This document shows positions 1 to 7,412 of a stretch of DNA of 15,912 nt, piece by piece. The DNA comes from SFWF01 sp045591645 (lineage in GTDB: Bacteria > Bacillota > Clostridia > Oscillospirales > Acutalibacteraceae), in assembly GCA_045591645.1 (NCBI GenBank), contig JAZNTG010000026.1, positions 1 through 15,912 on the forward strand, written 5' to 3'. The notes under the pieces were generated by a model that worked only from the letters and a program-made list of their open reading frames with translations, made no database searches and had not been told where the DNA came from. Position 1 is the first letter of the stretch; each line of letters opens with the position of its first letter. Position numbers and translations under genes: made by a program.

Positions 1-230
1 GAAAGCTTTCCGTCTGAGAAAGCGCCTGCGCCCGAAAAGCCTGTTGTGATATGACAATAGGGCTTGCAGTTTACACAGGTCTTGGTCTTTGTCTTAGGAC
101 AGGAGCGTTTTTCTATGGGAGCTCCCTTTTCAATAATTGTAATGCTTTTTTGACTGCCGTTTTTAATCATTTCAATTGCTGTAAAAATACCTGCGGGGCC
201 TGCGCCTACGATAATTACATCTTTTTTCAT
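1..230 (-). CDS. COG2509-type FAD-dependent dehydrogenase, N-terminal part (runs off the window)
   Basis: Only the first 76 residues are present; the gene continues beyond position 1. The protein begins MKKDVIIVGAGPAGIFTAIE, a classical FAD-binding Rossmann motif (GxGxxG with the following helix). It continues with a cysteine-rich stretch (C at about 44, 51, 54 and 58 in CPKTKTKTCVNCKPYC) and GFSGAGAFSDGKL, the signature of the uncharacterised FAD-dependent dehydrogenases of COG2509. The start is supported by GAGGAG a few bases upstream, which overlaps the TGA stop of folT; only 13 nt separate the genes, so they are probably co-transcribed. The biochemical role of the family is not established. 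Linkage to folate uptake may be meaningful or accidental. The family call is firm; the function is unknown. Confidence 0.85.
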   Translation of the reverse strand, partial: MKKDVIIVGAGPAGIFTAIEMIKNGSQKSITIIEKGAPIEKRSCPKTKTKTCVNCKPYCHITTGFSGAGAFSDGKL

Positions 231-243
231 AGATAGTTACTCC

Positions 244-777
244 TCATTTCAATACTTTTCTTATTATAGGGAGAATTAATTTGCAAATAATCAGAGCTGA
301 CACAGTCTGAATAACAAACATAGCAGCGGCAAGCGGCACTCGAGTGATAAGCACGGTCTCATAATCCGTGCCGTAAAGAACACTTATCCAAAGGGTATTG
401 AGAGCCAAAGTGCAGATAAGCTCTTTAGCGAGAATAATGACCGCCAAAAGCGATATTTGTACTACGGGATTTTTGGTTTTTCGGTCTATCGGTCCTATAA
501 GTCCGAATATAACTCCCGAAAGGAAAGCAACAGCGGTAAAGCCAGGGAAATAAGTGCCGAACGGGAAAAGCAGTGCACCGATAAGGTCGGCAAGTGAGCC
601 GCAAACACCGCCCCAAAGTGGTCCGCAGATTAGCGAACAAAACATTACAGGCAGAAAGGATACTCCGATGCTCATATTCCAAATATTAAAGGAAAGAAAG
701 CGTGAGAGCACTACCGAAACGGCGCAAAGTATCGCCGAAAGGATAAGCTTAAATAATCTTTTTTGTTTTTTATCCAT
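244..777 (-). CDS. folT: Folate ECF transporter substrate-binding S component
   Basis: A 177-residue, very hydrophobic protein with about six membrane segments, the size and topology of ECF-type vitamin S components. It captures folate at the membrane and works with the shared EcfA/EcfA'/EcfT energy module, which is not in this window. The segment around LNTLWISVLYG followed by a conserved arginine (ITRVPL) resembles FolT proteins. The start is placed at 777 (MDKKQKRLFK) because GGGAGG lies directly upstream; an in-frame ATG at 891 would begin inside the riboswitch and lacks a ribosome binding site. The THF riboswitch upstream independently supports the folate assignment. The downstream FAD dehydrogenase probably shares its mRNA. 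Confidence 0.9.
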   Translation of the reverse strand: MDKKQKRLFKLILSAILCAVSVVLSRFLSFNIWNMSIGVSFLPVMFCSLICGPLWGGVCGSLADLIGALLFPFGTYFPGFTAVAFLSGVIFGLIGPIDRKTKNPVVQISLLAVIILAKELICTLALNTLWISVLYGTDYETVLITRVPLAAAMFVIQTVSALIICKLILPIIRKVLK

Positions 778-781
778 AAAA

Positions 782-814
782 AATCCTCCCTTCCCAACTA
801 TGGCAGAGAGGATT
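782..814 (-). promoter_or_regulatory. Shine-Dalgarno-sequestering helix (riboswitch expression platform)
   Basis: Between the aptamer and the folT start, AATCCTCTC (814-806) can form a continuous 9-bp helix, with one G-U pair, with GGGAGGATT (790-782), which contains the folT ribosome binding site. The loop is 15 nt. This would hide the ribosome binding site and implies translational control rather than termination; there is no U-tract. GCTAAG occurs twice (835-830 and 825-820), so the 5' P1 strand TTAG has two possible partners, which could be part of the switching. The helix is visible; the regulation is inferred. Confidence 0.6.
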
Positions 815-830
815 AAACACTTAGCACTGC

Positions 831-935
831 TTAGCGGGATGCGACGATCAAACCGTAGGAAAACATTATTTTCCATTCGTCCGTCGGACAACTCCCCGTC
901 CCGACGGCACTAAACGCTTGAAAGCCTACTCTAAC
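831..935 (-). ncRNA. THF (tetrahydrofolate) riboswitch aptamer
   Basis: Read on the minus strand, the leader of folT holds the conserved blocks of the class I THF riboswitch in order: TTAGAGTAGG, then GCGTTTAGTG, a variable hairpin (CCGTC/GACGG and GGAC/GTCC arms around GGGGAGTT), then ACGAA, and finally TACGGTT followed by CGCATCCCGCTAA. The outer P1 helix is TTAG with CTAA. The predicted transcription start (about 936) coincides with the first base of P1. THF riboswitches of Firmicutes typically control folT, which is the gene here. Judged by eye from remembered consensus blocks; a covariance-model search was not possible. Confidence 0.88.
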
Positions 936-942
936 AAAAAAT

Positions 943-971
943 ATTTTATCACACAAAGGGCAAAAATACAA
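943..971 (-). promoter_or_regulatory. Promoter of the folT operon
   Basis: On the minus strand, TTGTAT (971-966) and TAAAAT (948-943) are separated by exactly 17 nt. The start point predicted about 7 nt downstream falls at the beginning of the THF riboswitch, which supports the assignment. Confidence 0.7.
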
Positions 972-1031
972 TAATTTAATGAAATATCAAAAGAAAATTA
1001 ATTTAAAATATATATTTAGTTAAAATAATTA

Positions 1032-1060
1032 TGGAAAAATGTGAAAATTTATTGTATGAT
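1032..1060 (+). promoter_or_regulatory. Candidate promoter of uxaBA with flanking inverted repeat
   Basis: TATGAT (1055-1060) is a fair -10 box; the best -35 at 17-nt spacing is TGGAAA (1032-1037), which is weak. The -10 box lies between the arms of a perfect 8-bp inverted repeat, AATTTATT (1046-1053) and AATAAATT (1063-1070), a possible operator. The stretch from 778 to 1101 contains no gene: it holds the folT leader and promoter on one strand and this AT-rich promoter region on the other. Confidence 0.45.
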
Positions 1061-1101
1061 AGAATAAATTAATATGTATTATTTTCAAAGGGGATATAAA
1101 T

Positions 1102-2394
1102 ATGTCTAATGTTTTCACTAAAACGGAGGCTACCGAAAGATTTATTCAGTTTGGCGAGGGCGGATTTCTTCGCGGCTTTGCTGATTGGATGATACAGAAG
1201 ATGACCGATGCAGGTGTGTTCACAGGCAGTGTTGTAGTAGTTCAGCCTATAGAAAAAGGTATGTGCGATATGCTCACAGCCCAGAACTGCGGCTATACTC
1301 ACATTATCCGTGGCGCAGAGGGCGTGGACAAGACCGTCTGCAACGTTATCTCACGCTGTGTAAAGCCTTACGAGGATTTTGATGCATATCTCGCACTGGC
1401 TTTACAGCCCGAGATGAGATTTGTCATTTCAAATACTACCGAGTCGGGTATCGTTTTCTCTACCGAGGATAAAATTACCGACGCGCCCCCGAAGACCTTC
1501 CCTGCAAAGGTCACTCTGCTTCTCAAAAAGAGATTTGAGGCGGGGCTTTCGGGCTTCATCTTCCTGCCCTGCGAGCTTATAGACCGCAACGGTGACAACC
1601 TTAAGAAGTGCGTTTTACAGTATGCTGACCTTTGGAGCCTCGGCGATGATTTCAAGGCATGGGTAGAAAACGAAAACGTATTTACGAATACACTTGTTGA
1701 CCGTATCAACACAGGCTTCCCGAGAGGCGAGGATATTGATCTCGGCTATGAGGACAATATGCTCAACACCTCGGAATATTTCCACCTTTGGGTAATCGAG
1801 ACCGACTATGACCTTGAGAGTGAGCTTCCCTTCTCGAAGGCAGGACTTAACGTTATCGTTACTCCCGATCAGCTCGAGCGTTACAGAACAAGAAAGGTCC
1901 GTATCCTTAACGGCGCACATACCTCAATGGTACCGTACGCGCTTCTGTCGGGACTTGAAACAGTTAAGGATGCCATTGATGACGAGGTTATGTCGGCGCA
2001 CCTTAAAAAGTGCGTATTTGACGAGATAATCCCGACTCTTGATCTTGGCAAGGAAGAGCTGATTGATTATGCCGAGAACGTAATGATCCGTTTCTCTAAC
2101 CCTTACATCAAGCATTTCCTTTCTTCTATCGCGCTGAATAGCGTTTCCAAGTTCAAGGTACGCGTTCTGCCGTCTATTCTTGAATACAATAAGCGTTTTG
2201 GCAAGCTGCCAGAGGCTCTGACTTTATCTCTTGCAAAGCTTATCGAGTTCTACCGCACCGATATGACTAATGACGACCCGAAGGTAGTAGAGTTTATGAA
2301 GACGGCATCGGTCGACGATATTTTAAAGAACGCTGATCTTTGGGGCGAGGATATTTCATTTATGGCTGACGAGGTAAAGAAGAATGTTAATTAA
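1102..2394 (+). CDS. uxaB: Tagaturonate reductase (altronate oxidoreductase), mannitol dehydrogenase family
   Basis: A 430-residue NAD-dependent polyol/hexuronate dehydrogenase of the long-chain mannitol dehydrogenase family, shorter than the enterobacterial enzyme (about 480). It interconverts D-tagaturonate and D-altronate in galacturonate catabolism. The N-terminal dinucleotide-binding segment FIQFGEGGFLRGF (residues 14-26) and the catalytic motif K265-x4-N270-x2-H273 (KVRILNGAH) are intact. The start follows AAAGGGG with good spacing. The next gene, altronate dehydratase, begins inside its 3' end, so the two are translationally coupled. That partner favours tagaturonate over fructuronate reductase (UxuB), which sequence alone would not exclude. 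Confidence 0.88.
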   Translation: MSNVFTKTEATERFIQFGEGGFLRGFADWMIQKMTDAGVFTGSVVVVQPIEKGMCDMLTAQNCGYTHIIRGAEGVDKTVCNVISRCVKPYEDFDAYLALALQPEMRFVISNTTESGIVFSTEDKITDAPPKTFPAKVTLLLKKRFEAGLSGFIFLPCELIDRNGDNLKKCVLQYADLWSLGDDFKAWVENENVFTNTLVDRINTGFPRGEDIDLGYEDNMLNTSEYFHLWVIETDYDLESELPFSKAGLNVIVTPDQLERYRTRKVRILNGAHTSMVPYALLSGLETVKDAIDDEVMSAHLKKCVFDEIIPTLDLGKEELIDYAENVMIRFSNPYIKHFLSSIALNSVSKFKVRVLPSILEYNKRFGKLPEALTLSLAKLIEFYRTDMTNDDPKVVEFMKTASVDDILKNADLWGEDISFMADEVKKNVN

Positions 2395-3757
2395 TAAGTT
2401 AGATAACGTAGAGGTTGATCTTTCCACGGGTCACAAGATTGCTCTCACCGATATTAAAGAGGGCGAGAACATCATAAAGTACGGCAACCCTATAGGTCAC
2501 GCTGTCTGTGACATCAAAAAAGGCGAGCAGGTACATACCCACAATATGAAGACAAACCTTTCGGGCCGTATTGAGTATACATATACCCCCTTTGCAGACG
2601 GCGAGCACGATTCTCCCAATAAAGGCAGAACCTTTATGGGCTATGTCCGTCGCGACGGCTCAGTCGCTATCCGTAACGAGATATGGATCGTAAACACAGT
2701 CGGCTGTGTAAACAAGGTTGCCGAGGAGCTTTCCCGTCTTACAGGCGCTATGCATTTTCCGCACCCCTTCGGTTGTTCTCAGCTCGGTGATGACCAGTCG
2801 ACCACACAGAAGATACTTTGCGGAATGGTAAATCACCCCAATGCCGCGGGTGTTTTAGTGCTCGGGCTCGGCTGTGAAAACAATAATATCGAGGTATTCA
2901 AGGGCGTGCTCGGCGAGTATGATCCCGAGAGGGTTAAATTTTTAAACTGTCAGGAATTTGAGGACGATATTGCCGAGGGTGTAAGACTTATTGAAGAGCT
3001 AAAGGAATACGCTTCGCAGTTTACCCGTCAGCCTGTTCCCGTGTCTGCTCTCAAGGTAGGACTTAAGTGCGGCGGCTCGGACGGATTTTCGGGCATTACG
3101 GCAAACCCCCTTGTAGGACGCTTCTCTGATATGCTGATCGACGCGGGCGGAACTTCAGTTCTGACCGAGGTTCCCGAGATGTTCGGCGCAGAGCATTTAC
3201 TTATGGCTCGCGCAGAAAGCCGCGAGATATTCGAAAAGACGGTCGACCTTATCAACAACTTTAAGGGATATTACGAGCGTCATAATCAGGTCATTTACGA
3301 AAACCCCTCTCCTGGAAATAAAAAGGGAGGCATCACCACTCTTGAAGAAAAGTCGCTCGGCTGTGTTCAGAAGGCAGGAAGCCGCAAGGTCGTAGATGTT
3401 CTTGATTACGGCGACAGACTCAAGAAAAACGGACTTAACCTTTTAAACGGCCCAGGTAACGATATCGTCGCAATTACAAACCTTATGGCTGCAGGCGCTC
3501 ACATAATTCTCTTCACAACAGGCAGAGGTACCCCCGTCGGCGCACCCGTTCCGACCGTTAAGGTTGCTACCAACACAGCCTTAGCAGAAAAGAAGAGCCG
3601 CTGGATAGACTATAATGCAGGGAAAATACTCGAAGGTGTAGACTGTGATAATGACTTCTTTGAGTATGTTATCTCGGTCGCAGAGGGTGCCGAGACCAAA
3701 AACGAAAAACACGGCTACAGAGAGATCTCCATCTTCAAGGACGGAGTTGTACTGTAA
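2384..3757 (+). CDS. uxaA: Altronate dehydratase
   Basis: A 457-residue member of the UxaA/GarD family, which removes water from D-altronate to give 2-keto-3-deoxy-D-gluconate, usually with Fe2+. Residues 1 to about 75 form the SAF-type domain, with the conserved GEQVHTHN (48-55). The large C-terminal domain carries GLGCENN (161-167), LKCGGSDGFSG (227-237), LNGPGND (354-360) and FTTGRGTPVGAPVPT (377-391). The ATG overlaps uxaB by 11 nt and follows GAGG at 2371. It is about 40 residues shorter than the E. coli protein but has no visible break. With uxaB it provides the last two steps from tagaturonate to KDG; the isomerase, kinase and aldolase are not in the window. Confidence 0.92.
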   Translation: MLINKLDNVEVDLSTGHKIALTDIKEGENIIKYGNPIGHAVCDIKKGEQVHTHNMKTNLSGRIEYTYTPFADGEHDSPNKGRTFMGYVRRDGSVAIRNEIWIVNTVGCVNKVAEELSRLTGAMHFPHPFGCSQLGDDQSTTQKILCGMVNHPNAAGVLVLGLGCENNNIEVFKGVLGEYDPERVKFLNCQEFEDDIAEGVRLIEELKEYASQFTRQPVPVSALKVGLKCGGSDGFSGITANPLVGRFSDMLIDAGGTSVLTEVPEMFGAEHLLMARAESREIFEKTVDLINNFKGYYERHNQVIYENPSPGNKKGGITTLEEKSLGCVQKAGSRKVVDVLDYGDRLKKNGLNLLNGPGNDIVAITNLMAAGAHIILFTTGRGTPVGAPVPTVKVATNTALAEKKSRWIDYNAGKILEGVDCDNDFFEYVISVAEGAETKNEKHGYREISIFKDGVVL

Positions 3758-3824
3758 AATAAAAATGTTGCAAACTCCCTGGCGGTATGCCAGCTACTGC
3801 AGAAAATAAAATATAAATTTAAGG

Positions 3825-3864
3825 CGCACAGAGCTACGGTTTCCCCGTAGGTCTGTGCGTTTTT
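3825..3864 (+). terminator. Intrinsic terminator of uxaBA
   Basis: Arms 3825-3839 and 3845-3859 form a 15-bp stem with one mismatch (CGCACAGA/TCTGTGCG outside, CTACGG/CCGTAG inside), followed by TTTTT. A weaker 5-bp hairpin (CTGGC/GCCAG, 3779-3793) lies just after uxaA; I see nothing else in the gap. Confidence 0.9.
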
Positions 3865-3886
3865 GTGTTAAGCAGATGTTGTTGCC

Positions 3887-3915
3887 TTGACAACAATTTA
3901 TCAAAGACATATAAT
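3887..3915 (+). promoter_or_regulatory. Consensus promoter of the OYE-AcnX cluster
   Basis: TTGACA (3887-3892) and TATAAT (3910-3915) are both perfect consensus with a 17-nt spacer. An inverted repeat, TTGTTG (3879-3884) and CAACAA (3891-3896), overlaps the -35 box and is a candidate repressor operator, which would make sense for so strong a promoter on a catabolic unit. Confidence 0.85.
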
Positions 3916-3961
3916 AAATATAGTGTATTCTAAATTTATAAAAGAAAGTGTGGACAACTGA

Positions 3962-6022
3962 ATGGATCAGAAATACGAAGCGCTGTTTACCCCTTGGAAG
4001 ATCGGTAATGTAGAGATCAAAAACCGTATCGTCCTCTGTCCGATGGGCGGCACCTCGCTCTTTGGCTGGATGGAGCACACAGGCAACCATTTTGATAAGG
4101 AAGCCGCAAAGTTCTTTATCGAAAAGGCCGAGAACAATGTGGGACTTATCATTCCCGGCATCGCACCCATCAAGAGCACCTTTATGGGTCAGTGGCTTTA
4201 TCAGAACAAGAAGATGTTCGCTGAACTCAAAGAGTTTATGGATGAGATACATAAGACAGGCGCCAAGCTCTTTGTTCAGATAACGGCAGGAATGGGCAGA
4301 AGCTGGGCGATACCCACCCCTCTTGTAATGCTTCACAATATGCCTGTTGTCCGCGATATTATAAAGCCTATCATAAACATTCCCTATCAGTCGGCATCTC
4401 CCTCTGAGCTACCCTCGCGTTGGTCGGATAAGGTTACCACCCGCGCTATAACCGTAAAGGAAATAAATGAGATAGTAGACGCCTTTGCAAAGACTGCAAA
4501 GCTCTGTATGGATGCAGGGGTCGACGGTATCGAGGTGCACGCGGTACATGAGGGCTATCTGCTCGACCAGTTCACCACCGAATATACAAATAAAAGAACC
4601 GACGAATACGGCGGCTCCTTTGAAAACCGTTACCGCTTTGCAACAGATATCGTAAAGGCAATAAAGGCGGCTTGCGGAAACGATTTCCCTGTGTCTGTCC
4701 GCTACTCGGTTGAGTCCAAGGTAAAGGGCTACGGAGTCGGAGCAGTTCCCGGTGAGGAATATACCGAGATCGGACGCGATATGGCAGAGAGCGAAAAGGC
4801 GGCAAAATACCTACAGGATGCGGGTTATGATATGCTCAACTGCGACAACGGTACATATGACTCGTGGTATTGGGCGCATCCGCCTATGTATATGCCCCAG
4901 AACTGCAATCTTGAGGACGTTGCTCACATAAAGAAATTTGTCGATATTCCTGTTGTCTGCGCAGGCAGAATGGAGCCCGATGTGGGAGCCGAGGCTATAG
5001 CCGACGGCAAGATAGACGCTATGGGCGTTGCCCGTCAGTTCCTTGCAGACGCAGAGTGGATAACCAAGATGATAGAGGACCGAATGGAGGATATCCGTCC
5101 CTGTATCTGCTGTCATAACGCCTGCTTTAATATGGCGCACTACAAGGGAGTTGCAAACGCGCAGTCTATTTATGATGCAAGCCATATTGCCCGCTGTGCG
5201 CTAGACCCCAGAGTTATGCAATCGGATAAATATTACATAAAGCCTGCAAAGACGCAGAAGAATATTGCCGTTATCGGCGGCGGTATCGGTGGTATGGAAG
5301 CGGCTATCGTATGCGCTAAACGCGGACATAAGGTCACACTTTATGAAAAGAGCGACAGGCTTGGCGGTGTGTTTATTGCCGCGGCAGCTCCCTCCTATAA
5401 GGAAAAGGACAAGGCGCTTATCGCCTGGTATGAGCGTGAGATAACCCGTTATCCCATCGAGATAAAAATGAATACCGAGGTTACAGATATAGAGTCACTT
5501 AATGCAGACGAGGTAATTGTTGCAACCGGTGCTACCCCGAACAAGCTTCCTGTCAGAGGTGCTGAAAAGGCAGTAGAAGCTATCGACTTTCTGCTCGGTA
5601 AAAAGTCTGTCGGCGAAAACGTTGTTATTATCGGCGGCGGACTTACGGGCTGTGAGATTGCTTATGAGCTTTATCTCAAGGGTAAAAAGCCGACCATCGT
5701 TGAGATGAAGCAGGACCTTATCGTTTCTGATAAGATATGCCTTGCGAACACCTCCTTCCTCCGCGACTTCTTCAGTGCAAATAAGGTTCCCGTTTATCTT
5801 GAAACTCGTCTTTCATCTATCGGGGACGATGCAGTTTTAGTTACCGACAAGCACGGCAAGCAGACAAGAATAGAGTGCGACTCTGTTATCCTCTCCTGCG
5901 GATATAAGCCGGCACCCATCGCCAAAAAGGGCGGACACGTTCACGTTATTGGCGACGCCAAGGCAGTCGGAAGCCTCCGCACCGTTATCTGGCAGGCTTG
6001 GGACGTGGCGATGAAGTTGTAA
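3962..6022 (+). CDS. NADH:flavin oxidoreductase / 2,4-dienoyl-CoA reductase-like flavoenzyme (OYE family, Fe-S, two Rossmann domains)
   Basis: A 686-residue three-part flavoenzyme. Residues 1 to about 360 form the Old Yellow Enzyme FMN barrel (FTPWKIGNVEIKNRIVLCPM at 9-28; EGYLLDQFTTEYTNKRTDEYGGSFENRYRF at 197-226, described here by its ends EGYLL and YGGSFENR). Cysteines 381, 384, 388 and 412 are the expected 4Fe-4S ligands. Residues 433-462 (VIGGGIGGMEAA) and 553-582 (VIIGGGLTGCEIA) are two dinucleotide-binding folds, with the FAD loop HVIGDA near 661-666. Such enzymes pass electrons from NAD(P)H through FAD and Fe-S to FMN to reduce activated C=C bonds of enoates, dienoyl-CoA or steroid enones. 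The substrate cannot be read from sequence; the adjacent AcnX genes suggest an unsaturated acid made by dehydration. The Shine-Dalgarno sequence is unusually weak (GTGTGG). Confidence 0.88.
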   Translation: MDQKYEALFTPWKIGNVEIKNRIVLCPMGGTSLFGWMEHTGNHFDKEAAKFFIEKAENNVGLIIPGIAPIKSTFMGQWLYQNKKMFAELKEFMDEIHKTGAKLFVQITAGMGRSWAIPTPLVMLHNMPVVRDIIKPIINIPYQSASPSELPSRWSDKVTTRAITVKEINEIVDAFAKTAKLCMDAGVDGIEVHAVHEGYLLDQFTTEYTNKRTDEYGGSFENRYRFATDIVKAIKAACGNDFPVSVRYSVESKVKGYGVGAVPGEEYTEIGRDMAESEKAAKYLQDAGYDMLNCDNGTYDSWYWAHPPMYMPQNCNLEDVAHIKKFVDIPVVCAGRMEPDVGAEAIADGKIDAMGVARQFLADAEWITKMIEDRMEDIRPCICCHNACFNMAHYKGVANAQSIYDASHIARCALDPRVMQSDKYYIKPAKTQKNIAVIGGGIGGMEAAIVCAKRGHKVTLYEKSDRLGGVFIAAAAPSYKEKDKALIAWYEREITRYPIEIKMNTEVTDIESLNADEVIVATGATPNKLPVRGAEKAVEAIDFLLGKKSVGENVVIIGGGLTGCEIAYELYLKGKKPTIVEMKQDLIVSDKICLANTSFLRDFFSANKVPVYLETRLSSIGDDAVLVTDKHGKQTRIECDSVILSCGYKPAPIAKKGGHVHVIGDAKAVGSLRTVIWQAWDVAMKL

Positions 6023-6113
6023 ACGAGGGCCGAGGGCCAAGGGCCCGGGGCAAAGGGAAATGTGCGGCAAAGCCGCAAACATATATTGTAGGGACCGACG
6101 TCCCCGACGGTCC
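6023..6113. repeat. GC-rich intergenic repeat/hairpin cluster
   Basis: The gap between the flavoenzyme and acnX contains three structured elements: a GGGCC-rich stretch (6027-6051, with GAGGGCC twice and GGGCCC), a perfect hairpin TGCGGC-AAA-GCCGCA (6063-6077), and TGTAGGGACCG followed by an inverted repeat GGACCG (6092-6097)/CGGTCC (6108-6113). The last resembles short dispersed repeats that I recall as common between genes of gut Oscillospiraceae. The region has no T-tract and does not look like a terminator. Confidence 0.55.
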
Positions 6114-6135
6114 GTAAATGAAAGGAGAAACCCTT

Positions 6136-7410
6136 ATGATTTTAACACCCGAACAGCAGGCGATATTAGACGGCTCTAAAGGCGAAGTTTTAGCCAAAGT
6201 AATGAAAACCATGGTCAAGTACGGCGAAGCCTTCGGCGCAGAAAAGTTAGTTCCTGTCACTAGTGAATATAACCACCTCGTTACCTCTTTCGGCCTTAAG
6301 ATGATGACCCCTGTTTTCGAGCTTATGCAGACTCTTATCGACGCGGATGCCGTCTCGACCCAGAAGTTTTCGGTTGACCCCCGTCCGCTTGATAAAAACG
6401 TGCCCGCAAACTTCCTGCAGAATTTCATCTTCAATAACTTTATGTACTCTACACAGGAGTCCTATGAGAAACAGCTCCACAAGCTCGGCCTCAAAGACAA
6501 GGACGCTTTCACCTGCACCTGCTATATGGATGAGGTAGGCAACAAGCCAAAGCGCGGCGACGTTCTTTCTTGGGCGGAGTCGTCGGCTGTTGTTTATGCA
6601 AACTCTGTTCTCGGCGCACGTTGTAACCGAAACTCAGGTATTATTGACATTATGGGCTCTGTTGTCGGCTTCGTGCCCTATTTCGGACTTCTTACTGATG
6701 AGGGTAGAAAGGCTACTTGGATAGTAGAGATAAAGACTAACAAAAAGCCAGAGGCTCAGCTTCTCGGCTCCGCTATCGGTATGAAGGTTATGGAAGCCGT
6801 GCCTTATGTAAAGGGACTTGAAAAATGGCTTGGCACCGAGCTTGATGACGCCGCTTGCACCTATCTTAAAGACTTCGGTGCGGCTACCGCATCAAACGGC
6901 GCGGTAGGTCTTTATCATATTGATAACCTGACCCCCGAGGCAAAGGATATGGGCGAGAGTCTGATTTCTGAGGGTGCTGAAGTTTACGTTATTGACGACG
7001 CAGAGTTAGAAAGAGTATATAAGAGCTATCCTGTTATCTGGAAAAATAAGGACGCAACACCCAAGCTTTGCTTTATGGGTTGTCCGCATATGAGCCTTGA
7101 ACAGTTAAAGAGCTGGACCGACAGGGTGGAAGAGGCTCTCGCTGAGGCAGGTAATAAAAAGGTAGTTATCCCGACCGTTTTCACAGCCTCCCCGGGAGTG
7201 CTCGAGAAGTTTAATAAGACCGACTATGCTGAGAGACTCAAAGCTACAGGCGTCATTACCTCATATATCTGTCCGCTTATGTATATGAACAATCCGCTGT
7301 CGGCTAAAATGCCCGTAATTACCTCGTCAAACAAGCTTCGTACCTATACAACATCAAGATACTACACCGATGACGAGATCCTTATGCAGATTACAAAGGG
7401 AGGTAAATAA
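6136..7410 (+). CDS. Aconitase X (AcnX) catalytic/large subunit
   Basis: A 424-residue member of the AcnX/DUF521 family, the larger part of a hydro-lyase related to aconitase. Known members include bacterial cis-3-hydroxy-L-proline dehydratase and archaeal mevalonate 5-phosphate dehydratase. Visible family features are SWAESSAVVYANSVLGARCNRNSG (positions 145-168; key part NSVLGARCNR), CFMGCPHMS (312-320) and YICP (378-380). Cysteines in these motifs, with C127/C129, are plausible Fe-S ligands. The start is set at 6136 because AAAGGAG precedes it; an upstream in-frame ATG at 6118 lies in front of that site. The small subunit follows after 2 nt. The family is clear; the substrate is not. Proximity to uxaBA does not by itself make it a sugar-acid enzyme. 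Confidence 0.85.
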   Translation: MILTPEQQAILDGSKGEVLAKVMKTMVKYGEAFGAEKLVPVTSEYNHLVTSFGLKMMTPVFELMQTLIDADAVSTQKFSVDPRPLDKNVPANFLQNFIFNNFMYSTQESYEKQLHKLGLKDKDAFTCTCYMDEVGNKPKRGDVLSWAESSAVVYANSVLGARCNRNSGIIDIMGSVVGFVPYFGLLTDEGRKATWIVEIKTNKKPEAQLLGSAIGMKVMEAVPYVKGLEKWLGTELDDAACTYLKDFGAATASNGAVGLYHIDNLTPEAKDMGESLISEGAEVYVIDDAELERVYKSYPVIWKNKDATPKLCFMGCPHMSLEQLKSWTDRVEEALAEAGNKKVVIPTVFTASPGVLEKFNKTDYAERLKATGVITSYICPLMYMNNPLSAKMPVITSSNKLRTYTTSRYYTDDEILMQITKGGK

Positions 7411-7412
7411 AA

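Noticed and set aside
778..891. Longer folT version starting at the ATG at 891
   Set aside because: The extra 38 residues would be translated from the riboswitch; the good ribosome binding site is directly before 777.
3794..4336. 180-codon minus-strand frame over the uxaA-OYE gap
   Set aside because: It crosses a strong terminator and a consensus promoter of the other strand and overlaps the conserved OYE N-terminus; no family resemblance.
6118..6135. Upstream in-frame ATG for the AcnX large subunit
   Set aside because: It precedes the AAAGGAG site that serves the ATG at 6136 and adds six residues not typical of the family.
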